NCBI GenBank assembly: GCA_050246945.1
Contig: JBFWVC010000011.1
Span: 124,001-188,000 of the forward strand
Length of the DNA stretch: 64,000 bases
From: JAEUMD01 sp050246945
GTDB taxonomy: Bacteria; Pseudomonadota; Alphaproteobacteria; Rhizobiales; Hyphomicrobiaceae
Direction of reading: 5' to 3'
Position numbers and translations under genes: made by a program. The stretch's first letter is position 1; every line of letters begins with the position of its first letter. Shown here piece after piece: positions 1 to 8,665 of this stretch. Below the pieces are notes generated by a model that was not told the origin of the DNA, ran no database searches, and worked only from the letters and a program-made list of their open reading frames with translations.

Positions 1-178
1 CCGCCGACTTAAACCAGACGCGATCTGAATCGACCAGGCTCACGATGGAAATGGGTACTTTGAAGATTTTGGATGCGATAATGGTGAGGTCATCGAACGC
101 ACCGTCTGGCGGCGTGTCCAGGATTTCATAGGCCCTCAGTTCCGCCAGCCGCCGTTCTTCATGATCAACTCCGTTCAT
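1..178 (-). CDS. GAF-domain sensor protein, N-terminal part (runs off window)
   Basis: Reading the reverse strand from an ATG at 178 gives 59 codons before the window ends. The peptide contains RLAELRAYEILDTPPDGAFD followed shortly by VSLVDSDRVWFKS. This is the usual beginning of the stand-alone GAF domain found at the N-terminus of bacterial sensor histidine kinases, diguanylate cyclases and adenylate cyclases. The output domain lies outside the window, so only the sensor class can be named. The gene points away from the pilus operon and is transcribed separately or as a downstream gene on the same strand. I am confident of the reading frame but not of the enzyme class. Confidence 0.72.
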   Translation of the reverse strand, partial: MNGVDHEERRLAELRAYEILDTPPDGAFDDLTIIASKIFKVPISIVSLVDSDRVWFKSA

Positions 179-674
179 GCCGTTGCCGCAACTCTATCCA
201 CTCAACTTTTCTACCCGCTCGACTTTCGGATCATCCCCATGAATACTCAAAGCTTCCTTACGGGCCATGAATTGTGCCCAGAAAATGCTATCAAAGCGGT
301 TTTTCATTCCCATTTTGCATGCACCGCGCGCCGAATAGAAAGCGAATCCGTCGATGGTCGTCCAAGGGCGCAACGTTCATCCAATCTTTGAACTACTTTC
401 GCGGGAAGCTGCGGACCACAAAGTCTAACCGACGATGGTTGCGATACAGCCAAGGCTCACGTTGAAGCGACGCCCACCCGCATCTACATTCTTTAGCGAA
501 GGTCAGTGGCGGCCAATGCTCGCCGTTCTTCAACGACGTTCCGCATATTCAAGCGTAGTGCCAAGCACGCCGATCGAACCTGCGCGAAGCCGCTGCACAC
601 TTTTGCGCGACATGGCCTGCTGCCTGATGCATGCCGTTACCGCAAAACCGCTGCGCACTTTTGCGCGACATGCC
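179..674. other. Intergenic region with palindromic repeats
   Basis: No convincing gene in about 500 bases. The right part (566-674) holds two copies of a palindromic repeat that ends at the stop codon of the pilus tip gene. The left part should contain the promoter of the GAF gene, but no clear promoter boxes were recognised. Confidence 0.5.
566..674. repeat. Palindromic repeat family 6, two tandem copies
   Basis: Two adjacent units share the core CGCACTTTTGCGCGACATG (first copy CACACTTTTGCGCGACATG), preceded by an imperfect inverted half such as GCATGCCGTTACCGCAAAA. Related single copies lie at 6221-6267 and 43720-43764. The second unit ends directly at the stop codon of the pilus tip gene at 675, so it may also act as a 3' stem-loop. 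Confidence 0.6.
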
Positions 675-1631
675 TTAGAGCGTCGGGTCGACAGTGACGG
701 TAAGCACGCCCGTATAGTTGCCTGATCGCAACCGCTGTCCGGCCAGCAGGTTGACGTCGACACCAACCGTACCGCCTACGGTAGTGCCGCTCGGCACGTT
801 GTAGTTCGCGGACGTAACCGTGCTGGCGGCGTTCGTGGCCAGCGTTGCTGTCGCGCTGCCGAGAGTAGCCGTTGCCTGCCAGTTGATGAAGCTGTCGAAT
901 CCGGCTGTTGGAGTGACAGAGGGCGTGCGCTGCATGGCATTTCCCGACAGCGTGATCCGGGAGGGCGACGTGCAGTTGACGCCCGATATGGTCGATGACA
1001 GTACGCTGCCCGGGTTGGGAGTGCCCATCGTAATGGCGGATGTGAAGTTGAGCGTGGCAGGACTCGGGGCCTGCATCACACAGGTCTTATTGATCGACGC
1101 CTCCAGGCTCAGCGCATACGTGCGCACGAACCTCCAGCCGCTCTTGTAAGCGTACAAGTAAACGACAACCTGATTGTCCGCGTAATTGCCTGCGGCCGCA
1201 GACGTCTGGTTGGCTGCAATCGTAAGGTTATACGTGCTGAAGGTTCCAGTGCCGTTGCCGGGAGCCGTCAGGTAGTAGCCCGATGACGGCGAACCGATGT
1301 TTACAATGTTCGTGCCATTGAAATCGAGATTGTAGTTGAGCGTGAAGCCACCGCTGCTCATGACGAGCGGAGCGGTGGGACGTACGAAAATCAATGCAAT
1401 GCTGCATGCCGAGTTGTTCGAATTCTGCACCGTCATGTTGAAGCTGTACGTGAGCGCCGACCCGCTGAAAGGCTGATAGGCCGGCGTTGCGGTGATCGAC
1501 GTTGCGCTGGCAAGGCTGGCGTTGTTGACGTTGGTGCAGTTGGACTGTGCAGAGGCTTCGCGCACGGCAGCGGCAAGCACGGCGAACACCGCGCAAACGA
1601 GGATCAATGCCTGTCTCGTCATCGGGTTCAC
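675..1631 (-). CDS. Spore coat U (SCPU) domain protein, probable pilus tip adhesin
   Basis: The 318-residue protein has a signal peptide (residues 1-28, ending AAVREASAQS) and two SCPU-like beta domains, about 30-165 and 185-318. Each is rich in Ser/Thr/Asn/Gly and has paired cysteines (for example near NCTNVNN and NKTCVMQ). In Csu-type chaperone-usher pili the last gene encodes a two-domain tip subunit of this size, and this gene sits in that place, directly downstream of the usher and overlapping its stop by four bases. It is therefore probably the tip adhesin (CsuE-like), exported to the periplasm, folded by the chaperone and displayed on the cell surface. The role is from family and position; the ligand is unknown. 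Confidence 0.82.
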   Translation of the reverse strand: MNPMTRQALILVCAVFAVLAAAVREASAQSNCTNVNNASLASATSITATPAYQPFSGSALTYSFNMTVQNSNNSACSIALIFVRPTAPLVMSSGGFTLNYNLDFNGTNIVNIGSPSSGYYLTAPGNGTGTFSTYNLTIAANQTSAAAGNYADNQVVVYLYAYKSGWRFVRTYALSLEASINKTCVMQAPSPATLNFTSAITMGTPNPGSVLSSTISGVNCTSPSRITLSGNAMQRTPSVTPTAGFDSFINWQATATLGSATATLATNAASTVTSANYNVPSGTTVGGTVGVDVNLLAGQRLRSGNYTGVLTVTVDPTL

Positions 1632-4441
1632 AGCGTACCTCTCATCGTCGGGATTTCTTCATTCCGTGGCCGATCCGGCAGGATCGATGGGGGTGGCGGG
1701 AGATCGGCTTGCGCCGCAGAAGGTTTGCTTATTGGCGGTTGCGTGATCCGCTCGAAGCCATCGGGACGCAGTGTACCTGCGCGCACCAGCCCGTCGGTTC
1801 CCTCGGGGACGTCGAGGGCGTATGCAAGGGTCTGCTCTTCGCCTGACATTTCGATGCGCCAGTGCCCCGGCGCCAGTCCCTCCGCAGCAAATCGACCGGC
1901 GGCGTTTGTAATCACCGTCACCTCGCGCGTGCGGTCGCCGACACGATAGGCGATACCCGACAATAGTTGCAGCGGCGCGCCGCGGGTGTCGACCAGCGTG
2001 CCATACGCCGAGACGGAATGTCCTGAGCCGACCATGAGGGCATAGCCACCGCGGTACGGCGCGCGCACGTCAAACGCACCGGCGCCGAGGCTGTAGCCGA
2101 TGGGCAAATCGTCCACATCGATCGGTAGTGATGTCGGAGAGTAGGCCGGCAGATTGGGCACGACCGCAGGGCCCCAGCCGTCGGCGCGCGCTAGGATCTG
2201 GTCACGCGTCCCGATAGTGATCGTCTTGTCTTCCAAGGACTCGTGCGGATAGACCACGGCAAATCCGCCGCGTACCGGAGCACCAACGCCGACCTTTCCA
2301 TCGGCGAATGCGATCGAGGTGCCGACGCGCAGCGATGTGCGCTGCTGGCCGAGCTCGGCACTCAAACCGCTCCACGTCATATCCGTCAGCGACGTGTTGT
2401 GGGCGAGGCGGACCTCTGCGCGATTGCCGTAATATCCAAGCGTGCCGCCCAAAGCGCCGCTTGATGGGCGCGGATCGCTATAGGCGTCGACTGTTGCCTC
2501 CCAGCGATCCACGCCCTGACCGCTGGTGTGATAGCCGGTAGCGATGGACTGACGATTGAGGCTGTCGTGGCTCGCCGTGACGTGCGTATTGGCGTCCATC
2601 CGGACAAATGCGCGCGCCATGATGCGAAATTCGGGATCCGCCGATTGATTGTCGGACGGGTCGGAATTGGCCGTCAGCAGGTAGCTCTCGTTGGAATAGC
2701 CGAATGAGACGCTGCCATTGATCATCTCGGTGAGCGCGCCGGAGAACGTGATATCGGCACCATAGCGGTCGCCAAGTAGCGCGTAGGGCGTCTGGGATGC
2801 GTCATCGTCGCGACCGAATTGGTAACGTCCGGCCAATGTCGCGCTAAGCCCCCAGCCGATCGGAGCGGTGTAGGAGGCTGACAACCGAAGCCAATAGTCG
2901 GACGCAGGATAGATGAGACCGCTCGCGGTGGTCAGAAAATCACCCGGCAGCCGGAAGTTGTTGCTGCGATATTCGGCGGACAGGCGCAGCGACTGGCGGG
3001 CGCCGGACTGTTCATTGCCAACGAGACCATTGAAATCGCCGAAGTTAATGAGATCCCAATCCAAACCGATGGCAAAGCCGTTGCCGGCATTGGAATGGCT
3101 GAGTGCCGTTCTGGTGGCGAAAAACCCCCAAGGAGTAGCCGTGAGAAAGCCGGCGCCTGCCAAGCCGACACGGCTATCCGCCTGGACGTTCACGTCGCCA
3201 GTCACGCGATCAGTGATCCCCCAGCGGTAGAACGCCGAGGCGGCGTATTCGTCCTCAACGTATTCTCGTTCGCCATCCTTGAAATAGGAGGGCACGCCAC
3301 CGGCGAGCGACCACTCGCTATCGCCTACAGACAACAGCCGGCGGTCGAAATAGGTCGATTGATTGAATGTGCGGCGCGCGCCGGTATCGTCTATCAGCGT
3401 TACCTCGACGTCATTGCTGCCCGTAACGAGCGCCAGGTCCCGCAGGTCGTAGCTGCCGGGTTGCAGCTTCAAACGGCGAACAATGTTCCCATTGATGGCG
3501 ATCTCAGCCTGCGAGGGTCGCTCAACGATGAAGGTGTGGCTCGTCGTGGCCCGGTTGGCGGTGTCGGGCTGCAAGATTCGCGGCGCACGCTCGGCGGCAA
3601 CGCCCATAATGTCGGTAATGCGCTGGAAACCGGCAGGACGGGTTGTGGTGTCGCCTGCCTGGAACCGCAGCGCCTCTTCGGGCCGATCATATACGAGCCG
3701 CGTGTTACGACGCTTCAAGCCGCTCTCGTGCGTGTAGTTGCATATGGCCTCGTGTGGGCAGGTTTCGGAGTCAACGGCGCCGTCGTAGCCAGTCTCGTTC
3801 TCAAGAACGACATTGCCGAAGCGAACGGCGGACTGCAGATCGAAGTGCAGGCTGGCTTTTTCCGGGCTATCGTCGCTCGCCCACAAATAATCCGCACCGC
3901 CCAGCACGTTCAGATAGCCAGACAACGCTGCAGGATCCACCGCGCGCGCGTTGGCCATGCCCGGGCTGACACCGCCGAGGCTGATCTTCTGCGTCGTTCT
4001 CAAATCAGCCTTGGGCCGGATTCGCAGGGCGACTTCCGCTTGATCGAAAATCAGCTCGGCGCCGCTTTTCGCAATCGCGCCGATCTCGATGTGGCCTGCG
4101 TTTTCGGGCAACTGGGCAATCGCCGAAATCACCTGCGGCTTCACGCTATCTGCCAGCAACCGGACGACGACATCCTTGCGAACCCAGATGCTGTCATCGG
4201 GATTGATGCGCGCAACGATTTCGCCAAGATTCTTGTCACCATCCTTGAGAGGTACCGGCATCATGAGGACGCGGCCTGTGGAGTTGAGGCGTGCCACAAC
4301 AGGCTCCGTTGCCGGTTCCTCCTGCGCAGACGCAGTAGCGCTGCGAGCGAACATCATCGGTCCTGCTGTCAGGAACAACAGCAAGGCGACGATGATGGTT
4401 CGTCCCCATCCTCCCAAGGTCTGACGAAGGCTCCACTCCAT
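1628..4441 (-). CDS. Fimbrial outer-membrane usher (PapC/FimD family, Csu type)
   Basis: A 937-residue protein, the normal length for ushers. It has an N-terminal signal sequence (hydrophobic stretch about residues 13-30), then a periplasmic N-domain, a long beta-barrel rich in alternating aromatic and polar residues (for example FYRWGITDRVTGDVNVQADS), a plug-like insert and C-terminal periplasmic domains (AYGTLVDTRGAPLQLLSGIA). Ushers form the outer-membrane pore through which chaperone-subunit complexes are threaded and polymerised into a pilus. The gene lies between the chaperone (66 bases upstream) and the tip subunit (overlapping stop). A long reading frame on the other strand at 3095-5167 is a shadow of this gene and the chaperone gene. 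Confidence 0.9.
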   Translation of the reverse strand: MEWSLRQTLGGWGRTIIVALLLFLTAGPMMFARSATASAQEEPATEPVVARLNSTGRVLMMPVPLKDGDKNLGEIVARINPDDSIWVRKDVVVRLLADSVKPQVISAIAQLPENAGHIEIGAIAKSGAELIFDQAEVALRIRPKADLRTTQKISLGGVSPGMANARAVDPAALSGYLNVLGGADYLWASDDSPEKASLHFDLQSAVRFGNVVLENETGYDGAVDSETCPHEAICNYTHESGLKRRNTRLVYDRPEEALRFQAGDTTTRPAGFQRITDIMGVAAERAPRILQPDTANRATTSHTFIVERPSQAEIAINGNIVRRLKLQPGSYDLRDLALVTGSNDVEVTLIDDTGARRTFNQSTYFDRRLLSVGDSEWSLAGGVPSYFKDGEREYVEDEYAASAFYRWGITDRVTGDVNVQADSRVGLAGAGFLTATPWGFFATRTALSHSNAGNGFAIGLDWDLINFGDFNGLVGNEQSGARQSLRLSAEYRSNNFRLPGDFLTTASGLIYPASDYWLRLSASYTAPIGWGLSATLAGRYQFGRDDDASQTPYALLGDRYGADITFSGALTEMINGSVSFGYSNESYLLTANSDPSDNQSADPEFRIMARAFVRMDANTHVTASHDSLNRQSIATGYHTSGQGVDRWEATVDAYSDPRPSSGALGGTLGYYGNRAEVRLAHNTSLTDMTWSGLSAELGQQRTSLRVGTSIAFADGKVGVGAPVRGGFAVVYPHESLEDKTITIGTRDQILARADGWGPAVVPNLPAYSPTSLPIDVDDLPIGYSLGAGAFDVRAPYRGGYALMVGSGHSVSAYGTLVDTRGAPLQLLSGIAYRVGDRTREVTVITNAAGRFAAEGLAPGHWRIEMSGEEQTLAYALDVPEGTDGLVRAGTLRPDGFERITQPPISKPSAAQADLPPPPSILPDRPRNEEIPTMRGTL

Positions 4442-4507
4442 CGTCCGCCCATTCCTCTGCGCATGAACCCTCCGATTTCCCTGAGGGGATGCATTCCAAC
4501 GTCCGGC

Positions 4508-5257
4508 TCAGTTTCTTCCCGGCTTGAAGTCCAGGGAGGCGCGCACTTGCCGCACGCCGGCAGGGACGGCCACGGGCAGCACGAACCTGCGCTCCTTGCC
4601 TGGCTGGACAAGGCCGATGCCGACCCGCTGATCGAGGAATGCCGGCGTCAACGTCTGGGACCAGCCGTCGCCAGCGAGACGGATGGTCGACTGAGGCAGA
4701 AGGGCATGGACCCGCGAGGGGTTGCGCACCGTGATGACCGGGTTGCGCTCGCCCTTCGCATTCTTCGTGATGGACGTGCCGACGAGGTCGAGCTGCGCCT
4801 GCCCGCGTGGCGGCGCAACGTTGATGACGACACCGAACGCCATGACGACCTGGACGCGGTTGGTCGGCTGCGCGAGACGCACCGGAATCTGCGACAGGGT
4901 CAGTTGATAGCTCTGGCTCGCGTCGAGAAGCGGCTCACCCACCCATGTGATCCGGAATACCTGCGAGGCGCCCGGCGGAATGAGGGTCTGCGGCGGGAAG
5001 ACCAGAAAGTCGTTCGACTCCGCGGTTGCGTGCGACTTGCCTTTTGCGTCGACGACGAGCTTCTGCAGGCTGGCCTCGACGGGGAGAGGCGCGCTCGAAT
5101 CGTTGCGAACGATGACTTGCGCGCGGCTCTCGGAGCCCGCCGATTTCAATTCAATATGTGTCGGTGAAACGCTCATGGCGCGGGCGCCATCAGGTGCCCA
5201 CGCCAGGAAAAGCGCAGCTGTCAGCGCGCCCATTCGCGCGATATTTTTCAGTCTCAT
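4508..5257 (-). CDS. Periplasmic pilus chaperone (PapD-like, Csu type)
   Basis: This 249-residue protein has a signal peptide ending near GARAMS and two immunoglobulin-like domains. The first contains SVSPTHIELKSAG and the motif FRITWVGEPLLDASQSYQL, typical of pilus chaperones that donate a beta strand to unfolded subunits. It should bind the SCPU subunits in the periplasm and deliver them to the usher encoded next. The length and the order major subunit, chaperone, usher, tip match compact Csu-like operons. It starts 101 bases downstream of the major subunit gene, so it is probably co-transcribed with it. Confidence 0.9.
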   Translation of the reverse strand: MRLKNIARMGALTAALFLAWAPDGARAMSVSPTHIELKSAGSESRAQVIVRNDSSAPLPVEASLQKLVVDAKGKSHATAESNDFLVFPPQTLIPPGASQVFRITWVGEPLLDASQSYQLTLSQIPVRLAQPTNRVQVVMAFGVVINVAPPRGQAQLDLVGTSITKNAKGERNPVITVRNPSRVHALLPQSTIRLAGDGWSQTLTPAFLDQRVGIGLVQPGKERRFVLPVAVPAGVRQVRASLDFKPGRN

Positions 5258-5358
5258 TCCCCGCCCTTTCGTGTCCTTGTGGAAACGAGAGGGCCGCCAA
5301 TCATTGGCCTGTAGTTACGCGTGACAGCGGCATGAAAGCAGCGCTCTCGTGTTTGTTG

Positions 5359-5868
5359 TCATTGCGGCGTCAGCGTTACTACGAGGACGTCGCTGTAGTT
5401 GCCCGCGACCATCGGCGATGCGTTGGACTGCGGTGTAATATCGACTGTCAGATTGCCGGTTGCTGCCGCCGTGGTCGCAGCAGTGACCGTATTGGTGGCG
5501 CTTGTGTCGAGGGTCGGCGTGGCGCCATCGAACGAAGCCGCTGCCGTATAGTGGATCACATTCTGGAAACCACCGGCGGCGGCCGGTCCGGTCAGGCCGG
5601 TGTTCGTCGACGTGAGCGTCAGATCAGAGACCTTGCTGCACGCGACGTTGGCCACTGTGACCTGGCTCAGTGCGGCGGTGTCCACAGAACCGCTCGTCAC
5701 GGTGATCGTGCGATTCTGCGCAGCACCTGTTGCCGTGCCCGAAATCGAGCAGTAATCGGCAACAATAGCGTTGAGGTTAATATTCTGCGTCGCCGTCTGA
5801 GCCGAAGCCGACAGCGAAAGTCCAATAGATGAAATGGCGATCATCGCCAGACGCAAAAAGTTGCTCAT
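5359..5868 (-). CDS. SCPU domain protein, probable major pilin subunit
   Basis: The chosen ATG at 5868 follows a good ribosome binding site (GGAGAAAAG), and a longer upstream reading was discarded because it has no such site. The 169-residue product has a signal peptide (MSNFLRLAM to SASAQ) and one SCPU domain with two cysteines (ADYCSIS and ANVACSK). It ends with GNYSDVLVVTLTPQ, a normal C-terminal strand of this family. It is first in the operon and single-domain, so it is most likely the repeating pilin. Only one small SCPU subunit is present, whereas Acinetobacter csu operons have several, so this is a minimal version. Confidence 0.85.
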   Translation of the reverse strand: MSNFLRLAMIAISSIGLSLSASAQTATQNINLNAIVADYCSISGTATGAAQNRTITVTSGSVDTAALSQVTVANVACSKVSDLTLTSTNTGLTGPAAAGGFQNVIHYTAAASFDGATPTLDTSATNTVTAATTAAATGNLTVDITPQSNASPMVAGNYSDVLVVTLTPQ

Positions 5869-6387
5869 ACCTTTTCTCCACCACTCACTTGAAATCACAT
5901 ACGCTCCGCGCATTTCCGCCAAGGGCGCCACGGTCGTGCTCCACGCTCAAAAATGTAAAGAATATTGATTAAGGGGAGCCTAACGCGCGTTCCAATTCGA
6001 GTGTAGACGTTGTCAAGGCCGCCTGGATCTTCAGGTTGCAGCCACTGCGAGGCAGGGAAGCGCGGATCTGACCGCTCAGCAGGCGCTCGAGTTGCATAGT
6101 CCGGCGAGGTAGCAGCTATAGGCGTCAAGTCCGACAGATCACAGGCGGGCGCCCCATGTCGGCCCGGCTCAGTCACACGCTCGCAAACACATCAATCGGG
6201 GTGATGTTCCGATACCATCACGCCTTGTCGTTGCGCGAACCATTGACCGCATTTTGCGACAGGCCGTGCTGCTTCATTGGTCCCATATGCTTGACGTCGA
6301 TCATGCTGGCGATCCCACGACACAGATCGAATCTTCAAACCGACGCAGCGCCAGCGTGCGCTTGCGACGACGAAAGACGTGAAATCC
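5869..6387. other. Intergenic region between pilus operon and lysine-modifying operon
   Basis: About 520 bases without a convincing gene. It must contain the pilus promoter. The stretch 6221-6267 is a degraded copy of palindromic repeat family 6. A 93-codon reverse reading at 5895-6176 has no ribosome binding site or family resemblance and was rejected. Confidence 0.45.
6221..6267. repeat. Palindromic repeat family 6, degraded copy
   Basis: Contains CTTGTCGTTGCGCGAACC followed by CCGCATTTTGCGACAGG, an imperfect inverted pair resembling the copies at 566-674 and 43720-43764. Confidence 0.4.
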
Positions 6388-8664
6388 TCAAAGCTTCTTC
6401 TCGAATATGACCTTGTTGTCTCCGGGCCGATAAAAATCGCTGAGTTCGGCGACCTTGCGGAAACCCCGGCGGCGGTAGAACGCGCGGGTCGGCGCATATT
6501 TTTCCTGCGACGAGGTGTCCGCAAACAGCCTATCGCCGCCAAGGGCGCGCACAGCGTGCACAGTCTGCTCAAGCAGGTGGCGTCCGACGCCTTGCCGTTG
6601 TGCGTCTGCGTCGACAACGATCCAATAGAGATCGTAGGCCGATTGCGTTGCCGGTATCGGACCGAAGCAGGTATAGCCGATGGTGCGGCCATCCTGGCGC
6701 GCAAGGATGAACTCGTAGCCCGACGTGGCGCCCTTGGCGATACGTTCCTCGACCAGTTCGACCGCGATATCGACCTCGGCGGCGGTGAAGAAGTCCGTCG
6801 AAGCGGCCAACCGGCGCACGATCTCGACGTCTGCCTGCGTCACGTTCTGGACGAACTCCATGGGGCGCGGACTGCTCCGCGCGAGCGGGGAAGGGCGTTT
6901 GCGTGCTGCCGGCTTAGCCTCGGCCATGCCGGCGGCCAATCCCTGGAAGAAGTGGCGGGCGTTGGTGCCGAGCGTGCGGATGCGATAGCCGCCCTCCTGG
7001 ATCACGACGGTTGGATAGCCGGCCGCACCGATCATCTGTCCGAGACGCGTGAAGTCAGCCGCCTCATTAAACCACGTGCCGGTGGGATCCGCCTTTGCCG
7101 TGTCGAATCCGACTGACACGACGAGGTAGGCGGGATCGTGCCTGGCAATGCGGCGCAGCGCCTGTACTACGGCTGCGCGATGCTCCTGCGGGCTCGTCTG
7201 CTCGGGCAAAGGAATATTGAGGTTGTAGCCGGCGCCGCGGCCACGGCCACGCTCGTCGCGAAAGCCTGTGAAGTAGGGATAGGCCATGCTCGGATCGCCG
7301 TGCACGGAAACGGTAAGCACGTCGGCGCGTTCGTAGAAGATGTCCTGCTGGCCGTTGCCGTGGTGATAATCGATGTCGAGGATGGCGACGCGGCCATAGC
7401 GCGACAGGTAGTGGGCAGCGATGCCGGAGTTGCAAAAGTAGCAGAAGCCCCCAAACGTGCAGCGCTCGGCATGATGTCCTGGCGGCCGCACCAGCGCATA
7501 AGCGAGCGGGCGGCCATTCAGCACTTCGTCGGCTGCAGTGAGCGCGCAGTCGACGGCATGGCGCGCGGCGGGGTAAGCGTTGCGATTGATGGGCGTGAAG
7601 GTATCGATGCACCAATAGCCGGCCAGCACGCTGCGTTCCTTTGGCCGTCGCGCGGCGTTGCGGACCGGAAACACATAGGGATAGACCGACTTCTTCTCGG
7701 GGGCCTCGGCACAGGCCTGTCGGATGTAATCGACCAGTCCCGCGTCATGCACCTCGCGGATGAAACGATCGGGGAAGTCGCGTGCCGGCATTGGTTCGAA
7801 CAGGCCGGTCGGCAGGATCGCGCGCTCGATGGTGGCGACGCGCACCGGCGATTCCACATAACCCCGCTCCCGGATGTGGTGGATCGCATGACGATCGTTG
7901 ACAATGAGGGCGATGGGCTTGGAAAGCTTTGGCGCTGCCGGTTTGGGTTGCGCGGGCGGTTTTGGCGCGGATGAGGTATATCGCAGGGGTCTTAGTGCGG
8001 CCCGGCCGTCACGCACCGAGGCCGTTACCTTCTCGATGTAGCCGGGAGGACAGACGTCCCCGTACTTGCGTTCCAGAATGGCTTCGACAATCTGCGCCAG
8101 CGCATCCGGGGGTGGCAAAGCGTAACGCCCAAGCCCGTCGAACACGAGATAGGGCGCGTCGGTCTCGCCTTCCTGAAGCGGCGTTTCGTAGGCGGTGCCC
8201 ATGATGGGCCGTGCGCCGTAGCGCTCGTAGAACTTGAGACGTGCCGAGTTCTGGCGGCGCACCTTCGGGTCCGGGCTCAGGCGCGGATCATCAGGCAGGC
8301 ACTCGAAGTAGAGACCTTCGGCGGAGAGCGCGACCGCCTCCTCGCGAACTGCCTGATAGAGCGAAGCGCCAAGGCCGCCGCCGCTACGTCCCGGCGCGGT
8401 CGAAAGGTTCTCCAAATAGGCGAAGGCCAGATCCGGCGCATGAAGCACGACGGCAAAGGCGTTTACGCGGCCCTTGGTATCCTCGCTGACCAGCAGCTCC
8501 GTGACGAAGCGGTAGGTCATCGGGTCGGTAAGCTGGTCGGGCAGCTTGGCGATCTCATCGGCGGGCATCAGCGGGAACTGCGCCCGCATGATCGCCTGCA
8601 CTTCCTCGAGCGTGGCTTTGTCGGCGGCCGAAAGACCGCCGCGGAGCTTGCGGATTCTGAGCAT
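6388..8664 (-). CDS. GNAT - histone-deacetylase-like amidohydrolase - GNAT fusion protein
   Basis: A 758-residue protein from the ATG at 8664, one base after the stop of the preceding gene. Residues 1-215 are an N-acetyltransferase domain (acetyl-CoA loop APGRSGGGLGASLYQ at 90-104). Residues 249-577 are a complete HDAC/acetylpolyamine amidohydrolase domain with PPGHHAE (H397, H398), DIDYHHG (zinc ligands D432 and H434), GFDTAKADP (D526) and EGGY (Y560). Residues 602-758 are a second GNAT domain (QRQGVGRHLLEQ). All metal and catalytic positions of class I/II deacetylases appear intact. One protein could therefore both add and remove acetyl groups, probably on an amine such as beta-lysine or a small peptide made by the upstream genes. 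The substrate is inference. Confidence 0.88.
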   Translation of the reverse strand: MLRIRKLRGGLSAADKATLEEVQAIMRAQFPLMPADEIAKLPDQLTDPMTYRFVTELLVSEDTKGRVNAFAVVLHAPDLAFAYLENLSTAPGRSGGGLGASLYQAVREEAVALSAEGLYFECLPDDPRLSPDPKVRRQNSARLKFYERYGARPIMGTAYETPLQEGETDAPYLVFDGLGRYALPPPDALAQIVEAILERKYGDVCPPGYIEKVTASVRDGRAALRPLRYTSSAPKPPAQPKPAAPKLSKPIALIVNDRHAIHHIRERGYVESPVRVATIERAILPTGLFEPMPARDFPDRFIREVHDAGLVDYIRQACAEAPEKKSVYPYVFPVRNAARRPKERSVLAGYWCIDTFTPINRNAYPAARHAVDCALTAADEVLNGRPLAYALVRPPGHHAERCTFGGFCYFCNSGIAAHYLSRYGRVAILDIDYHHGNGQQDIFYERADVLTVSVHGDPSMAYPYFTGFRDERGRGRGAGYNLNIPLPEQTSPQEHRAAVVQALRRIARHDPAYLVVSVGFDTAKADPTGTWFNEAADFTRLGQMIGAAGYPTVVIQEGGYRIRTLGTNARHFFQGLAAGMAEAKPAARKRPSPLARSSPRPMEFVQNVTQADVEIVRRLAASTDFFTAAEVDIAVELVEERIAKGATSGYEFILARQDGRTIGYTCFGPIPATQSAYDLYWIVVDADAQRQGVGRHLLEQTVHAVRALGGDRLFADTSSQEKYAPTRAFYRRRGFRKVAELSDFYRPGDNKVIFEKKL

Positions 8665-8665
8665 G

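Noticed and set aside
3095..5167. 690-codon open frame on the + strand
   Set aside because: It lies opposite the usher and chaperone genes, has no start site or family resemblance, and is a by-product of high GC content.
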